Shown one piece after another: positions 39,081-52,605 of a stretch of 64,000 nt of DNA. Origin of the DNA: Ficedula albicollis. Its lineage: Eukaryota > Chordata > Aves > Passeriformes > Muscicapidae. Both the position numbers and the translations under genes were made by a program. The notes beneath the pieces are model-generated. The model ran no database searches, was not told the origin of the DNA, and saw only the letters and a program-made list of their open reading frames with translations. The stretch is taken from contig NC_021671.1 of NCBI RefSeq assembly GCF_000247815.1, positions 21,571,267 through 21,635,266 on the forward strand, written 5' to 3'. Every line of letters starts with the position of its first letter. Within the stretch, counting starts at the first letter, position 1.

Positions 39081-42000
39081 CTAGAGAAAAGAACATGCTT
39101 TTAGTATGCTGCTGATTTATTTCCTTCGGTGCAAGGCCAACGCACCAACCCAGGAAACTTGACCACCGAGATCACATCCAACATTGAACCAACTCCTTCA
39201 ACCTATGGTAACTGTAAGGCACAAAAACATCCTCTCATGTATGGGCACACATGCTGTACCTAATCTAATGTGATGAGCCAGAACATAATGTCAGGCTAAA
39301 TTAGGGTATGGAGCACCACAGGACGCGACACAGCCTCTGGGTAACCTGAGGCGCTGCAGTGTGCACAGCTTAGTTAAACACACAGCCAAATGTTGGTAGA
39401 AAACAAAACTGTCTCCAGAAGAATTCTAATACTAAAATTGAATTCTCTTCTTGCTCCAAAGGCAGTAACAAAGTGTGTGAAACACATTTCTTATCCAGGT
39501 GCAATAATGCTTTAGCAACATTTTAAAATGTGAACTGAATACCAGAACTTTAATCTGGAGGTTGAATTTTTGTGTATCTGCTGAAAAATGAAATGACTGC
39601 AAACAAAATGTTTGCTGAAGCTTAAAAAAACAGGGAAAGGGAAAATTAATATCTCCTGAATCAAGGCAGGAAAGGAAATTTAGAAATTTTTCTAGTCAGA
39701 TTTATTTTAAAGTTGAACTTCTTTTCCCCTGTCAGCACAAATGAAAAACAATGGCCAAAAAGGCCTTATCTTATCCTAAATGTTTTTGGGTTTATTCCAG
39801 ATTCACACTCAGTTTCTGTCTAGTCAGGAAGCCTTCTGCAGTTCCATGCTTGTCCTTTGCCACTAGACATGTAGTACATTTGTCCTCACCAGATAAAGAC
39901 AAATTGGGGAAGGAGCAGAAGGCAGGAGAAAAGTACCTCTGGAGCCCCAAGAGGAGACAGGTTTGCCCTCTGCTTTAAAGGAGACCGAAGAGACACTGAG
40001 CTTAGAAAACAAGCTACAACAAAGAAGTCAAAGGCTTCAGAAAGGTACTAATGTAAGTTATGCTACTGACAGTGCTGGTCTCTATATTTTTAAATAGTAA
40101 TCCTGTAGTCATACACTGCCCAAATCTTCCTTTAAGGTGACTGTGAAAGAGGCATCTTTCCCAGCCTAACTGTAAAATAAGGTTTACTTGAATTTTTCAA
40201 TGTAAACACATTATTAACATCACTGTACCAGTTTTGAGAATGTCTATAGGCAGTTAACACCAGAGTGTAGGAAAACAAAATTTGAGATAAAAGCACATAA
40301 AATAACTATTAGCTTAAAGTCTATTATAAATTCAAGAAAAAAATAGGAGTAATTACACACTGCATTACTATTTTAATTAAATTAAAACAAATATTTAAAA
40401 TTAAGTATTGTGGAAAGACAACTGATTAGATGTGTGTTGGGGCTATTACTGTTGTTGACATTCAAGGTCTTCATATTGCTCTCACCTAAGAGTAGTTAGT
40501 TCAGACAACTTCAAGTTGTCTGACAAATTCAGAATCAATTCTGATTTACTGACTCCTCTTTTAACAGTAGATGAAGGGCGATTTTGGGAAGTAAAAAATT
40601 ATACAAAGGGCCAGGGAAGATCAACAGTATTCAGATTTGGTTACATGGCATCTTGGTATCTCAAGAGTCAGCTCATTTTCCCTAGTGAGTTCAATGTAAG
40701 CAGAACCAGGCCTGTAAACAGATCCACTAATTTTAATGGAAACATTTACCAAGTAAAGACTGCAGGCCTTACATATGAAATACTGTGTTTAAATCAGCCT
40801 TTTTCATTGTCTAGATAATCTATGAACAGAACAATTTTCTTCTTGTGAACCTGTGCAAAAGCTCTTCAGGCCTCCCAATTCACCTTCACATCCATAAGCC
40901 ATAACAAAAACCAGTGCAAGAGATGCTCTCAGGTGCACAGAAAAATCAAAGGTAGGACATAAAGTGTTGCAAAGCCATCAATTACATGCATTATCTCAGC
41001 CAGTTTGCAAAGTATACCACGAACTTCACATGCACATCGGGACTGGGAGCGCTGGTGGAAGCAAACAGGACAGAGAACACCACCAATCTGACACATGTGC
41101 ATATCCAAAACATGTAACCAGTTTATTGGGGTGTATATATATTACTCTGGCTCAGAAGCAATGAATGCTCTAGCAGTTCTGTCACCTTCCAAAACTGAGC
41201 AAAAGGACACAAAGAATTACAGCAGAGAGAAATTTTGAGATGTATTTGCAAAGACGGAGATAAAATTCAGAGATTACACACATGACTTTATACAGCTTCC
41301 ACAAAATTAATCAAAAAGTTTTGCCACACAAAATGGGTCTGAGGAGAGGCGGTGGATACATTCAACACTGAAGCTAAACTGCATTCAGTGTTGAGTGCAT
41401 CTTCATGCAAAACATGCTCATCACATTATTTTGGAAAGATATAAGCTTACTGTTCAGAAAGGAAGAAAAGAAAACAAGCTTCAAGCCCCAGGAGAACACA
41501 GTGGCAAGAACCTGCAAAGGTGTTACATTATTATCAACACTGAGAAGTCCACTAAGCTGCTTGCTATCTGTCAATGCATCATGTAATAATATGCCCAGAG
41601 TACAACTAATTTGGAAATGAGGCCCATGGGTTATGCAAAGATAACATACCACTGAAAGGAACTAACTCATCATTTATAACCATACATCACAATGTGAGTG
41701 ACACAGAACAGTTTTAAATCATTGGAAAACACAACAATTGACTTAATGACTATTTTCATTCTAGATAACAAACCAGCCAACATCAAAAACATTAAACTCT
41801 TAGCTATCTTCAAACCCAAAGCTCCCCCACCCCATAATACAATGCCACAATTACCCAAGTTGCAAGAGCCTTTCTGAGACAACAGAACCGGGAGAGCTCA
41901 CACCACATTCCCCACCCTGGCACATTACAGCTTGCACTGTCAGTCAACTTACACCAGTCACTTAACCCGAGCTGCAAAGGAAGTGTAATTAAGAGTTTTA

Positions 42001-45000
42001 TGCTATTGCTACAAAGTGGTATGCAGTAAGGGTGAGTCTAGTACAGGAGCCTAACATGAGCCTTTTCTACTACACTTGTTTTTAGTATTTTGCTGTAGGA
42101 GCTTTCATATATAAATGCCAGGAGGCAGAAAACCAATGTATGCTTTTAACTGAAAAGATGGGATTGCTTTGTTGCACAAATCAGTCCTTCACATTTTTGA
42201 GCAGCTCACATTTAGCAGAGGGCTCAGCATTCCCAGAGGGGGTCTGTGTGGAGAGACAAGAGGCTGAGCACTCATCATTGAATGCAGGAGAAGCTCTGCT
42301 CTGTCTCTTGCACTTTCCCAGTGGTCATAGCCATACCAGCATCACTTACTGCAGTGGGGGTGGGAATGTGGATCTCCGTATTGGAACAAAGTATTTTCTA
42401 CCTAAATGGACAAGTAAGTCTCAGTTTCCTTCTGGCTCCATTTGCTTGGAGCATATACACAAGACTGAAATGCAAAGACCATGTAAAGACTAAGCTGGGC
42501 AAAAAACTCCCAAGTCTCATCCCCAGCCTGGGCACCTCCAGTCCCCTGAGCAATAATCCAACAGGCTATTCTAACAAACCAGAGAGAGGTAACAGTAATG
42601 TGAGCTCTTACATGAAGGTTAAACCATATACACATATACACACACATTAAGAGGAGCCTGCCAGTGCAGTCAGTGAGCATTTACAAAAATGAATCATTAT
42701 GTATAGATGCCTATCAGAAGAATAGCATTTTTGGTTGCCATAAAAAACAACTCCAAACCACTTTCTTCACTTGCCCCATACTCAAGATTTGACTAAATCT
42801 AGTTAGAGAGATAAAATGATCTGATCAAATGTTGTACCTCAATAAATTAAAGAGATTTCAATAAATTCAATGTGTTTGATTTTTATCTGTCTGATTTACA
42901 GTTTCTTGAGAACACTTCAGGCCAACCCAAACAGTGCCATGAGACGATCCAACTTGAAAATCCCAGACTAGATAAGCTTTGCAAAAATGCATTAGCCAAC
43001 ATTTGGAAAATGTATCATTTGTTAAAGACCTGACCTCTGTGCAAAAGTTTCACCATAAAACATAAGCATGGTTATGTAACCAATTATATGTTCTGCACTA
43101 ACTCACTGGCAAAGGAGAGCAAATGGGGTGGCTGTTTCTGATTTACTTTAAATTCCTTCTCAAGAACTACAAGCTACACTGGAAAAAGGCCTTCATACCT
43201 GAGTATGACTCCTCTGTAAAAAGTTCTCACCTACAAAAACAAACACTCAAAATCAAGGCCACAGTTTTGCAGTCCCTTCAAAGTGACCTTACACAGAAGA
43301 GGCAGTCTCCCTCTTAGACAGTTTGAACTTTGTCTTCCTGCTCTTTTCAGCATACTGGCAGTAAGAATTGTACAGCCCCACAGAAAGCTGGATCAAGGAC
43401 CTGACCTGGCTTGAAACAGGTAATTATGTGGCTTAAAGTAATTGGGAAATACTGTCTTTGCATATGACAAAATCCTGTTTATAGGCACAGCTCTTGCCAA
43501 TACTTTTTAAGCTATGAACTTTATGTGCTGAAACTATATTTTCATTGTGTATTTGTCTGGCACGTGGCACACTGGGATCCAAAAGCACTTCTGCAATAGT
43601 CCACAAACAAAGGGTAGTTTCTTCTATCCAGTATAGCTCTGCTTGAGACAACACAATGCTATGAAGTTAGAACAGGGTGCATAGGGCAAGACTGTTGGAA
43701 ATTCAGGAAAAAATCTGAGGTCTAATACCACATTTTAATTCATATGGATAAGCACTAACTAATGCATGATGATTTCAGGAACTTTAAAGGTTCAAAGGCA
43801 TCAGCTCCTCTGAGGTGGTAGGTGGAAGCCAAGTGGGATATGCTAGGCTATCTCAGGTTTCACTAGATACCTCTAACTGTTTAGCCAACCAGGTATTAAA
43901 TTTGACTTCTCTGTGGACTGCAACTTGACTCAGAACTTCACTTGCATATAGATGTCTCCCTCCTATTAGTTATCTGAATTCTCTTCTGAGTCCCATATCC
44001 TTTTTTTTTCAGAGGATCCAGGACCACTTAAGCCCTTAAATTAGTTTTACTCTTGCAATACTCAGGAGACACTGTCAACAAAACGCCACACTTTGGACAT
44101 GCAATACCAGGGCACTTATTTTACCAGCGGTTCCTTTTTCTGATGATCTATCTGCTTTCACTACTGAGTCAGTACAGCACACACTATCCATCAGTTAGTG
44201 ACACATGAAGCATATTCCAAAGATGCTAAATGAGAGCTTTATGAAACTACTTAGAAATCTTAAAAGATAAATGCAGAGAATAAAGAACCCTCTAAAGAAC
44301 CATGATGACTGTACTCCAACAGTCATGCCATGAAGAAGCATAGCACATAACCCACTACAAAGAAGTAGAGCTGTCCACTGCCTTGGTCTGAAGAGACAGA
44401 TGATGACAACTAGCATCCAAGAAGCACTGCTGAAGCAAACGCAAAGCATGTGTTAAGATGAAAAAAATAATGAATACTGAATGATGAGAGAATGCTTTCT
44501 CTCTCTATCTCTAGGGAAAAAAAAAGCCTGTTAGAGGACAACAGAAAGTACAAAACCAGCAAGATATTTCACAAAGTATATCCCACAGCACATTACTGGT
44601 ACATTACAACCCCTTTATCATGGTGTGAGTGTTGGTTTTTCAGTTCTGTCTCTGATAGCTGTTAACATTATCTGTGCCTCAATGGCAGCTATCTGTTTAG
44701 TCAGTCACACTAAATACAGCTTAGTTGTTGCACCCAATGTGATAAAGCTAAATGTCACTGAACCTTAACAACCCTTGCATTACCACCTGGCTTTATCACA
44801 GAATGAAATACGATAATAGACACTGCTCTCCAGTCCATCGATCCCATTAGAATGTCTCTCCTGTCCTGCCTGCACGGAAACATACACACTGCAGTGAGTT
44901 TCCATCTCTCATTCTGTCTCTCAAAAAATGTTCTCTCTTTCCCCATGAAAACCAGAAATAAATAAATAACAAAGAATATATCCACTCTAATTCTGCAGTA

Positions 45001-48000
45001 AATAAACAAACTTATATTGACGGATGAATGTAGGCCAGTCATGGACAACAGCAAAATACATAGGCCCATAAAAATAAAATCTGATTAAAATTATATTTCT
45101 TGTAGCAGCACAAGGGCCTCTATGCAGAAAGGAAGAATCTTGTGGGAAAGGGCAGAGGGAGCGATGCTTTCCTTAATTCAGAAAACAAAAGCCCCTCCTC
45201 CATTCTGCTGCACATCAAAAATAAATTATAGAAAATAATTTTTATGGCTGTGTTCTTATTGCTTTATCTATTGCATGCCTCTCCTAGCTCACAGGGGATT
45301 ACCTGCATGGAATTAAAATTACTTACACTGAAGTCAACCAATTAATGTGTTCAGTACTTACACACTGAATTCAATCATCAGAATATCCCAACAGTATAAC
45401 AAGAACCATAATATTACACAAATGGCAACCATTGCAGAGACAAAAGACAATATTTTCCAGCACTGCTAACAAGGAAATCACAGTCACATTAAAAAAAAGC
45501 TCAAAGAAGAATGACTGTTTTGTCAATTTACTAAAAAAACCCCTACATTCCAGTTGCCACTCCTTTGATTTTTTTTTCATTTAGACTTTTTTGTCCTGAT
45601 AATGCTGTTGCTATTTTCTTGTTGCTATTCCTACTGAAAACAGCTGCTTGCAGCTGAACAAGAATTAGGTAACAAAAGACAAGCTATAAAATAAAACACA
45701 TTGTAAGTAACTAGGTCACCTGGGATTCTCAGGCATTCTCTCACCAAAAAGAACACATAGCTAGTTTATCTCTAAAGGAAAATTCTAAACCAGTTATTTA
45801 AATTAATTAGCATGCACACATTTCAACAGCCATCTTTTCACTCTAAGCCACACTCACCGCTTGCTTCTAATAGTCACATCCAATTCTCTTACACTTCCAG
45901 CTAATAGCTCCTGCTGCTGTGGAAAAGGTCTTCATGCAAGCCTGTACTCACAGTAACAGGCTTGCCAGGCAAATAACAAGATGAAAAGCTCTCGCACCAC
46001 CCCTAGCCGAGAGGAACCCCGAGCCTGGCACCCTGAGCCACAACAACAGCACTGCAGCCCTCAGTCCAGAAAACAAGTATTTTCGAAAGGCACTGCCTTC
46101 TAATTCCAGTGTACATGATGCCAACTGTGAAAACAAAAGCTGCTAAAAACAGCCTGTGTGTGCGAGCATATGCACACAGAGCATCTTAGCTGGAATTAAC
46201 TCACGTTTTCCCCTATTCTCCCACCCCATAAGCGAACAGAGCAGTCGATTGCACTAAGCAAAATAAAATTCTGTACCAAGCATTGCATCATTGCTAATTT
46301 GCTACTGTAGCTTCTGCTGATAGAGGCAGAAGATGCAGCCTGTACTCAAAGACCTGAAGAACAAAAGAAATACTGTATGAATTAATATTGCAAATTTCTG
46401 TTCATAACTGACAAAAAATGGTAAATAAGGCACACAGCTCTAGCAATTTCTTTCATGCTTTAACACTAAAGAAAAGACAATCTTACCAGGATTTACAGCT
46501 TATTACTCCTATTCACTGGATGTGTGAGCTTTGCATCCTTGCAAATGTGCCAGCCAGTTTGAAAGCCTCGCAGAACTGAATCTGTCTCAACCTCTGCGTC
46601 TCATTTACTGTAACACAGAGGATTTTCAAAGCCATGCCTCACAACAGCTGGCTTGTTTTTGCCTGCTTCCTATGATTGACAAGTTCATACAAGCTCTGTC
46701 AACTTTAACCTTGATAAGTGAAGGCTTAGTCTGTATTGTATGTTACATCACCAGAAACTTCTGACCTCAGGGAAAAGATCTCAGAGACTTCAAAGCTTTT
46801 CCTTTCCCCCACCCCGACCCCCTGGATTTGCTTATTAAAAAAAATAAAACAAAACTTTCGTTTTTTAAGGGTTTTCATTTGTGAAAATCATGATCTGCAT
46901 TTCCACAACTACAACTCTGCAAGTTTTAATTATTTACAAATGATTTTAAAAGATCGGTGTGTTACTAGGTTCCCTTCTGAACAGCATTCAAAAAACCAAG
47001 CCTTTAATTTTAGAGGAGAGTCTTAATCAACAGCCCTCCAGCCTGAATTTTTTTGCATGCGTTGCGTGCACAGGCGCCCTCTCTTGCAGGAGATTCTGCA
47101 GAGAAAGAACTGAATGCTTTCATGCTGCATGAGCACATTGCCACCCCCACGCTCCATCTTTAGAAGGCATCATGGCTTTCATCAGAGCAAAGCTCAAGCT
47201 CCTTTCAATTTATCTACAAGAACACATTAAAGACTTAACAGAGAAGTTGTGGATAAGACTTTAATATGAATGAAAAGGTAATTTTAAAAATGACCACTTT
47301 AAGAGGAAAATATTATTTAAACTGCACACAAAATCACATAGAGCAGTTAGAAATCCAGTTAATAACCTCCCCTAAAACTTTTCTGCCTCCCAAAGCTGCC
47401 TATTTGATTTCAACAGTGTGTGATTGACTTCAAGGAAAAAACACTAGTTTGCATAATACAACACAACTGGTTAACAGACTGCAGCAATTCTGGCTGCACA
47501 GAAATGGAAGCTATAGCTGCCATGTTACTTTTTAGCACAAAACTTCACTCACATTTACTGACATAGTCTCCTGCATGACAGCAAACCATAACCACATTGC
47601 CTAAGGGCTTATAGCAGAAAGTGAACATTTCACAGGCTAGCTTTTAGTACCAGAACACCATAAAGCCACTCCATATGTTAGAAGTGTATGAATTGCTGCA
47701 CTGAGGAGACAAATCAGTCACCTTTTTCCAATTTTGCTTTTCATCAAGTAACTTAAGGGAAAATAAAATCTTCAATGCATCAGCACACGATACTTTTATG
47801 ACTATAACCACTGGAGACTATATCTTACATTAGCTCTAAATCTCCATACTCAACTGTTATCATCAACAGGGCTACAGGAAGACAGCTGACTTTCAAGCAA
47901 TGCAACGAAAATGCACATCTTTAGATGGTTTTCATTCTAATTCTCTTTCCAGGGAAAGCAGTAAAATCAAACCAGAATACAAAATTTGTACTCATTAGTT

Positions 48001-49269
48001 CATTTTATCTCTGTTTCTCTCTCCACAAACACTTTTGTGTGTTGTTCTTTCACTCACACCCAATTTCAGAATCATGTTTAGGACTTCTTCCAGCTACTCA
48101 TGCCTGGTAACACTTCCCTTTAGGGGCAGGGGAAGAAACTTTGGTAAGAAGAAACTACTCTCCAACGCTTCCTTTTATCAGCCCATGATGGCCTTGCATA
48201 CCCCTAGCTGTCACTGCATGCACAGTGAGAACAGATGTGCCAAGAGCAATTAAAGCAAAAATAACTTTACTTGGAAGCAAGAAGCTGCAAGTAGAAAAAA
48301 GGAGATATATGAGATAGGATAGCCACCCTCAAGTTTAGAAACAAGGATTCAAAGTTCACCTAATAAAGACAGAGGGAGAGTCCACATTTTCAAGGGTGTG
48401 GAGAATGCACAAATTGGATGGGGGAGAAACAGGGCTGTATTACTGTAATGTACTGTAAACCAAGCACAGGTTTTGGAGGCAGTCCAGCACCCATTTAATG
48501 AGATCCAGCAGCTGCTGGTGAGTCTGAGTGGAGCATCTCACTGATCTGCAGGACGCACACCTGACAGCCGCCGGCTGAGTGCTGCCAAGAGAGTGTGGAA
48601 TGGGAGGCAGTGGCAGGAGCCTGCAAGTTTTAACAATTTCATTTAGCCACAACCAACCCCCAAATCCCAAAATAATGCATTTGTGATGCTTATAAAGATG
48701 CCCACACATCTCTCAGCTCAACTAGCCTGAAAGTTTTAAAATGGACAACAAGAGGAAGAAAAAACTACAAGTGGGACAATTTATCGTGCAACTTCTGCCT
48801 TGATCCTGAGGTATGAGAAGAATCTGGTTCAAAACTTAGCTATTTGAAGAGCTATCGTGTGCCAGTGGCCATATGCATTTAGAGAAATCTTTTTTGAAAG
48901 ATTAAGAATCCACACAGTGGTATTTAATTTTGAAAAGGGCATTTACATACATGAGATGAATATATTTTTAAAAGAACAAGCCAGATGGTATAATGCTGAG
49001 AGATAACATGCAACTGAAGATACAATATATGAAACTCAGAGGAAATGTGTAACACCTACCAAAACATCCAACCACCATTATTCCTTCCCTCTCTCTGTCC
49101 CCTCCAAAGGTTGAATTAAATAGCAATTAAAAGGAACATTCACCAGAGAACTTAAGTCCTACTCAAATGAGGAAAATCCAGAACTAATGTAGCAAAGCAG
49201 ATGTATACGCAAAATATAGTAAAGAAATTTTAAAAGAAAAGCTGAGGTACAAATCCCTAAGGGTGTTAG

Positions 49270-49325
49270 GACAAAAAAAAAAAACGACCAAAAACAAAAA
49301 CCAAAAAAACAAAAAAAACCCCACC
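49270..49325. repeat. A-rich low-complexity tract
   Basis: Runs of A interrupted by C, such as ACAAAAAAAAAAAACGACC and CCAAAAAAACAAAAAAAACC. It may be the decayed tail of a retrotransposed sequence, but no body is recognised next to it. Confidence 0.7.
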
Positions 49326-50862
49326 ACTTATTCAAACACAGATATCTGCCATACAGATTATAGGGATGAAAGTACAATAGTAAGAATACAAAGAAAATAA
49401 AGCTGCAGCAAAAAATTGACACGGTCTCCCCTTCACAACTCCACAAGCAAAGAACAGCCTTTGCAGGAACTACTCTCAGATGCTGTACACCATAAAAAGT
49501 GGGTAGTCATAAGCTACCTGGGCCATATGACAATCACCTGAAACTTCCACAGGAAATTACTGAATTGGGATCTGTGATGCACAGCTACCCAATCCTAAGA
49601 TACCTGGACAGCTGCTTAAGCACAATGACACACCCAGTGTTCAGGGAGGGAAGGTGTGAGGGTGCTGAAGAGAAGGAATGAGGGAAAGAGAGCAAGAATA
49701 AAAAAAAGAACATCATTATGAATCTGGAGAACCTCAGAATCATAAACTTAATAACTGAAATAAGCAAAAAAAGTAGAAATTTTATTAAGAGATTCAGCAG
49801 CTGCACTAATGAGAAAAAATGACAAAGAATAATTTGGGCATGTGTAGAAAAGATGTATCTTAGATGCACTACCAATCTTAGAAAGAGTCACTACACACAA
49901 AGACAAGAGTGATCTGGATGACAGAGACTTTGGATTTTTAGGTGCATTAGAAAATTAAATTTTATCTCACCTGAGGCTCTTAAAAATTTGACTCCCATGA
50001 GACAGAGCCCTCACTTCATTCACATCACTCACATCAGACCTCATCAGATATAGATGATTCACAAAAGGGGTGGAAAAACTAGGTGGCAGCAGTTGCTGCT
50101 ATGAGGAAATTATTCAGATTTAATTAATGCAAAGTAACCCACAGAAGAGATTTTTCTGTACTTCACCAATATATACAACAATGTACAACAGAAATTACTG
50201 CTACACAAGAAGGAAAAGCTGAATTTCACAGACTGTTCTATGAACATACAATCTTCATACTTCACAGCAGTAAAAAACAAAACAAAAATAAAACAAAGCT
50301 CAAAGACAGAAAGACCAGCAGAGGCTTGACAAGACACCCAACTGCATGGCTCCTAGTTTACCTTGGTTTTCTGTTCCCACCCCAAGCATCTGCTCCTGGC
50401 TCACAAAGAGAAAGAAACCTGCCTAGGCAAACTTTTGGCCTGCTTTTAAGCATCAGCATCCATCACCTGCCATCATGTACTAGTGATCCAAGGTTCCACT
50501 GTCTCAAGAGTATGATAATTATATTTCTGTTATTAGTCACATATACTAGTACACTGAAAAGACATAATGGTTCATGGCAATGAAACTTGTACTGATTACA
50601 AGTATTCACAGAAACCGAAGGAAGATGGAAGGTTACAAGGGATTTCTCATATATTAATAGATCCTGTTAGACTCACTCTCCTCTTTAAGAACAGGAAGGG
50701 CTAGAGCAGATTTTTCCCATTTTCAGACAAAATACAAATTTTAAAACAGCCCATACTGTACTGTGTCATTGCTATATGGCACACATAATGACATCACTGG
50801 GAAAAAAATTGGTCTGCAAAATGCCTTAATAATCCATATCTCATGATAAAGAAATGCTGAGG

Positions 50863-50995
50863 ACATGGACCTGCTGGAGCAAGTCCAGAGGAGTACCAAG
50901 GAGATCACCACAGGGATGGAACACCTCTCCTGTGAAGACAGGATGAGAGAGCTGGAATTGTACAGCCTGGAGAAGAGAAAGCTCCTTAGAGCTTG
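50863..50995 (+). mobile_element. CR1 LINE fragment, short
   Basis: GGACCTGCTGGAGCAAGTCC then AGAGGAGTACCAAGGAGATC and GAGAGCTGGAATTGTACAGC match the CR1 region just downstream of ORF2. The fragment lacks the CR1 3' terminus and is separate from the larger copy that follows. Confidence 0.85.
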
Positions 50996-51236
50996 TTAAT
51001 ACCTGCATGAAAAGCTGGCCAAAGTAATTTTTCCACTGATTTCTAAGGAAGCGGTTGCACAAGATCATACTATTTCTTCCTCACATGGAAAAGGGTGAAA
51101 ATATTTTGCTTTCATAGCTCTGGTAATATCTTAGTAAGTCCTTCAATGCCTGAGACATATTTGTCCTGCAATGTTCAGTCAGGAACAGCAACTCACAGTT
51201 TGACTGTTAAACTGCAACAATAAATTAGTAATCTCA

Positions 51237-52105
51237 GGAAGGTCAACAAGGCCAAGTGCCAGGTTCTGCCCCTGAGTCAGGGCAATCCCAAGCAGAAGTT
51301 CAGGCTGAGAATGGACAAAGACCAGCCTTGGGCAGAAAGAACTTGGGGGTGTTTGTGGACAAAAAGCTTAACAGTGACTTGGCAGTGTGCACTCCCAGCT
51401 CAGAGAGCCAAATGGCTACATCAAAAGCAGTCTGGCCAGCAGGTCAAGGGAGGGGATTCTCCCCCCTCTACTCTGCTTTTGTGAAACCCCACCTTGATTA
51501 CTGCATTCAGTTCTAGGGTTCCCAAAAGAAGAAAAACGTGGCCCTGTTGGAATATGTCCAGAGGAGGGCCACCACTACTATGATGACAGGACTGGAACAT
51601 TTCATTGAGGACAAGCTGAGAGAGTTGGGGCTGTTCAGCCTGGAAAAGGCTCCACAGAGACCTTTACAGCACTTTCCAGTACATAAAGGAGGCTACAAGA
51701 AAACCAGAGAGGGACTTTTCACAAAGGCATGTAGTGACAGAACAAGTGGGAATGGTCTTAAGATGGAGCTTTACAGCACTTTCCAGTACATAAAGGAGGC
51801 TACAAGAAAACCAGAGAGGGACTTTTCACAAAGGCATGTAGTGACAGAACAAGTGGGAATGGTCTTAAGATGGAGCAAGGCAGGTTTAGATTAGGTATTA
51901 GGAAGAAATTCTTTACTGTGAGGGTGGTGAGGCACTGGAACAGGTTATCCAGAGAAGCTGCGGCCTTCCCATGCCTGGAGATATCAACGACCAGGTTGGA
52001 TGGGGCTTTGAGCAACCTGGTCTAGTGGAATGTTCCCAGGAGGGTTGGAACTATATGATTTTTAGGGTCCCTTTTGAACCAAACCATTCTAGGACTTTAT
52101 GACAC
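51237..52105 (+). mobile_element. CR1 LINE fragment, about 0.87 kb, with internal duplication
   Basis: It begins in the end of ORF2: GGCCAAGTGCCAGGTTCTGC, and translated LGVFVDKKLN and later FVKPHLDYCIQF. It continues through CAGAGGAGGGCCACC and GGGCTGTTCAGCCTGG to the 3' end GGTCCCTTTTGAACC and ATTCTAGGACTTTATGAC. The frame is interrupted. A 107-bp segment is duplicated inside it (listed separately). Confidence 0.93.
51662..51876. repeat. 107-bp tandem duplication inside the CR1 copy
   Basis: CTTTACAGCACTTTCCAGTA starts at 51662 and again at 51769. The two copies, each ending CTTAAGATGGAGC, look identical by eye. CR1 elements do not have this internal repeat, so it arose after insertion. 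Confidence 0.93.
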
Positions 52106-52585
52106 TTAATAAAGAAGTTTAAAATAGCTATGCAACACAATGTTGTCAACTAAAGTTCTCATTACCTATTTAAGGAAATGGCTCTTCTGCTACATATTAA
52201 AACTATGCCTTCAAGTCTTGTATTTCAGTAGTTCAGTCCCTAGAGTTAAGCTGATCCTAACGCTTTATATTGGTACTTTATTAGTGTTTTTGACATCACA
52301 GGAGAAGAAACCCAAACAAAATAAAAAATTTAAAATTTCTGGAGTTATGAAAAACTGGGTAGTTTCCAAGAATATTTTCAATTACCAATTTACACCATCT
52401 ACCATTGTAAATATGAGGAACTAATTTGTACAAATGTGTGTTGTGGATTGTTGGGGTTTTTTTTCCCCCATTCTTAATTAGCCCTCATAGATATATAAAC
52501 CCCAACCCCAAAATGGTTACAAGTCAGAAAAAGCTAAGAGAAGTAACTATCAATATACAGATGTATGTTTTATATGTCTGTGCAT

Positions 52586-52605
52586 ATACACACACACACC
52601 CTCAC
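52586..52605. repeat. Short CA-rich patch
   Basis: ATACACACACACACCCTCAC, a short dinucleotide repeat. Confidence 0.7.

Noticed and set aside
51256..51894. Plus-strand frames of 86 and 118 codons
   Set aside because: They lie in the CR1 fragment; the second is extended by the 107-bp internal duplication.
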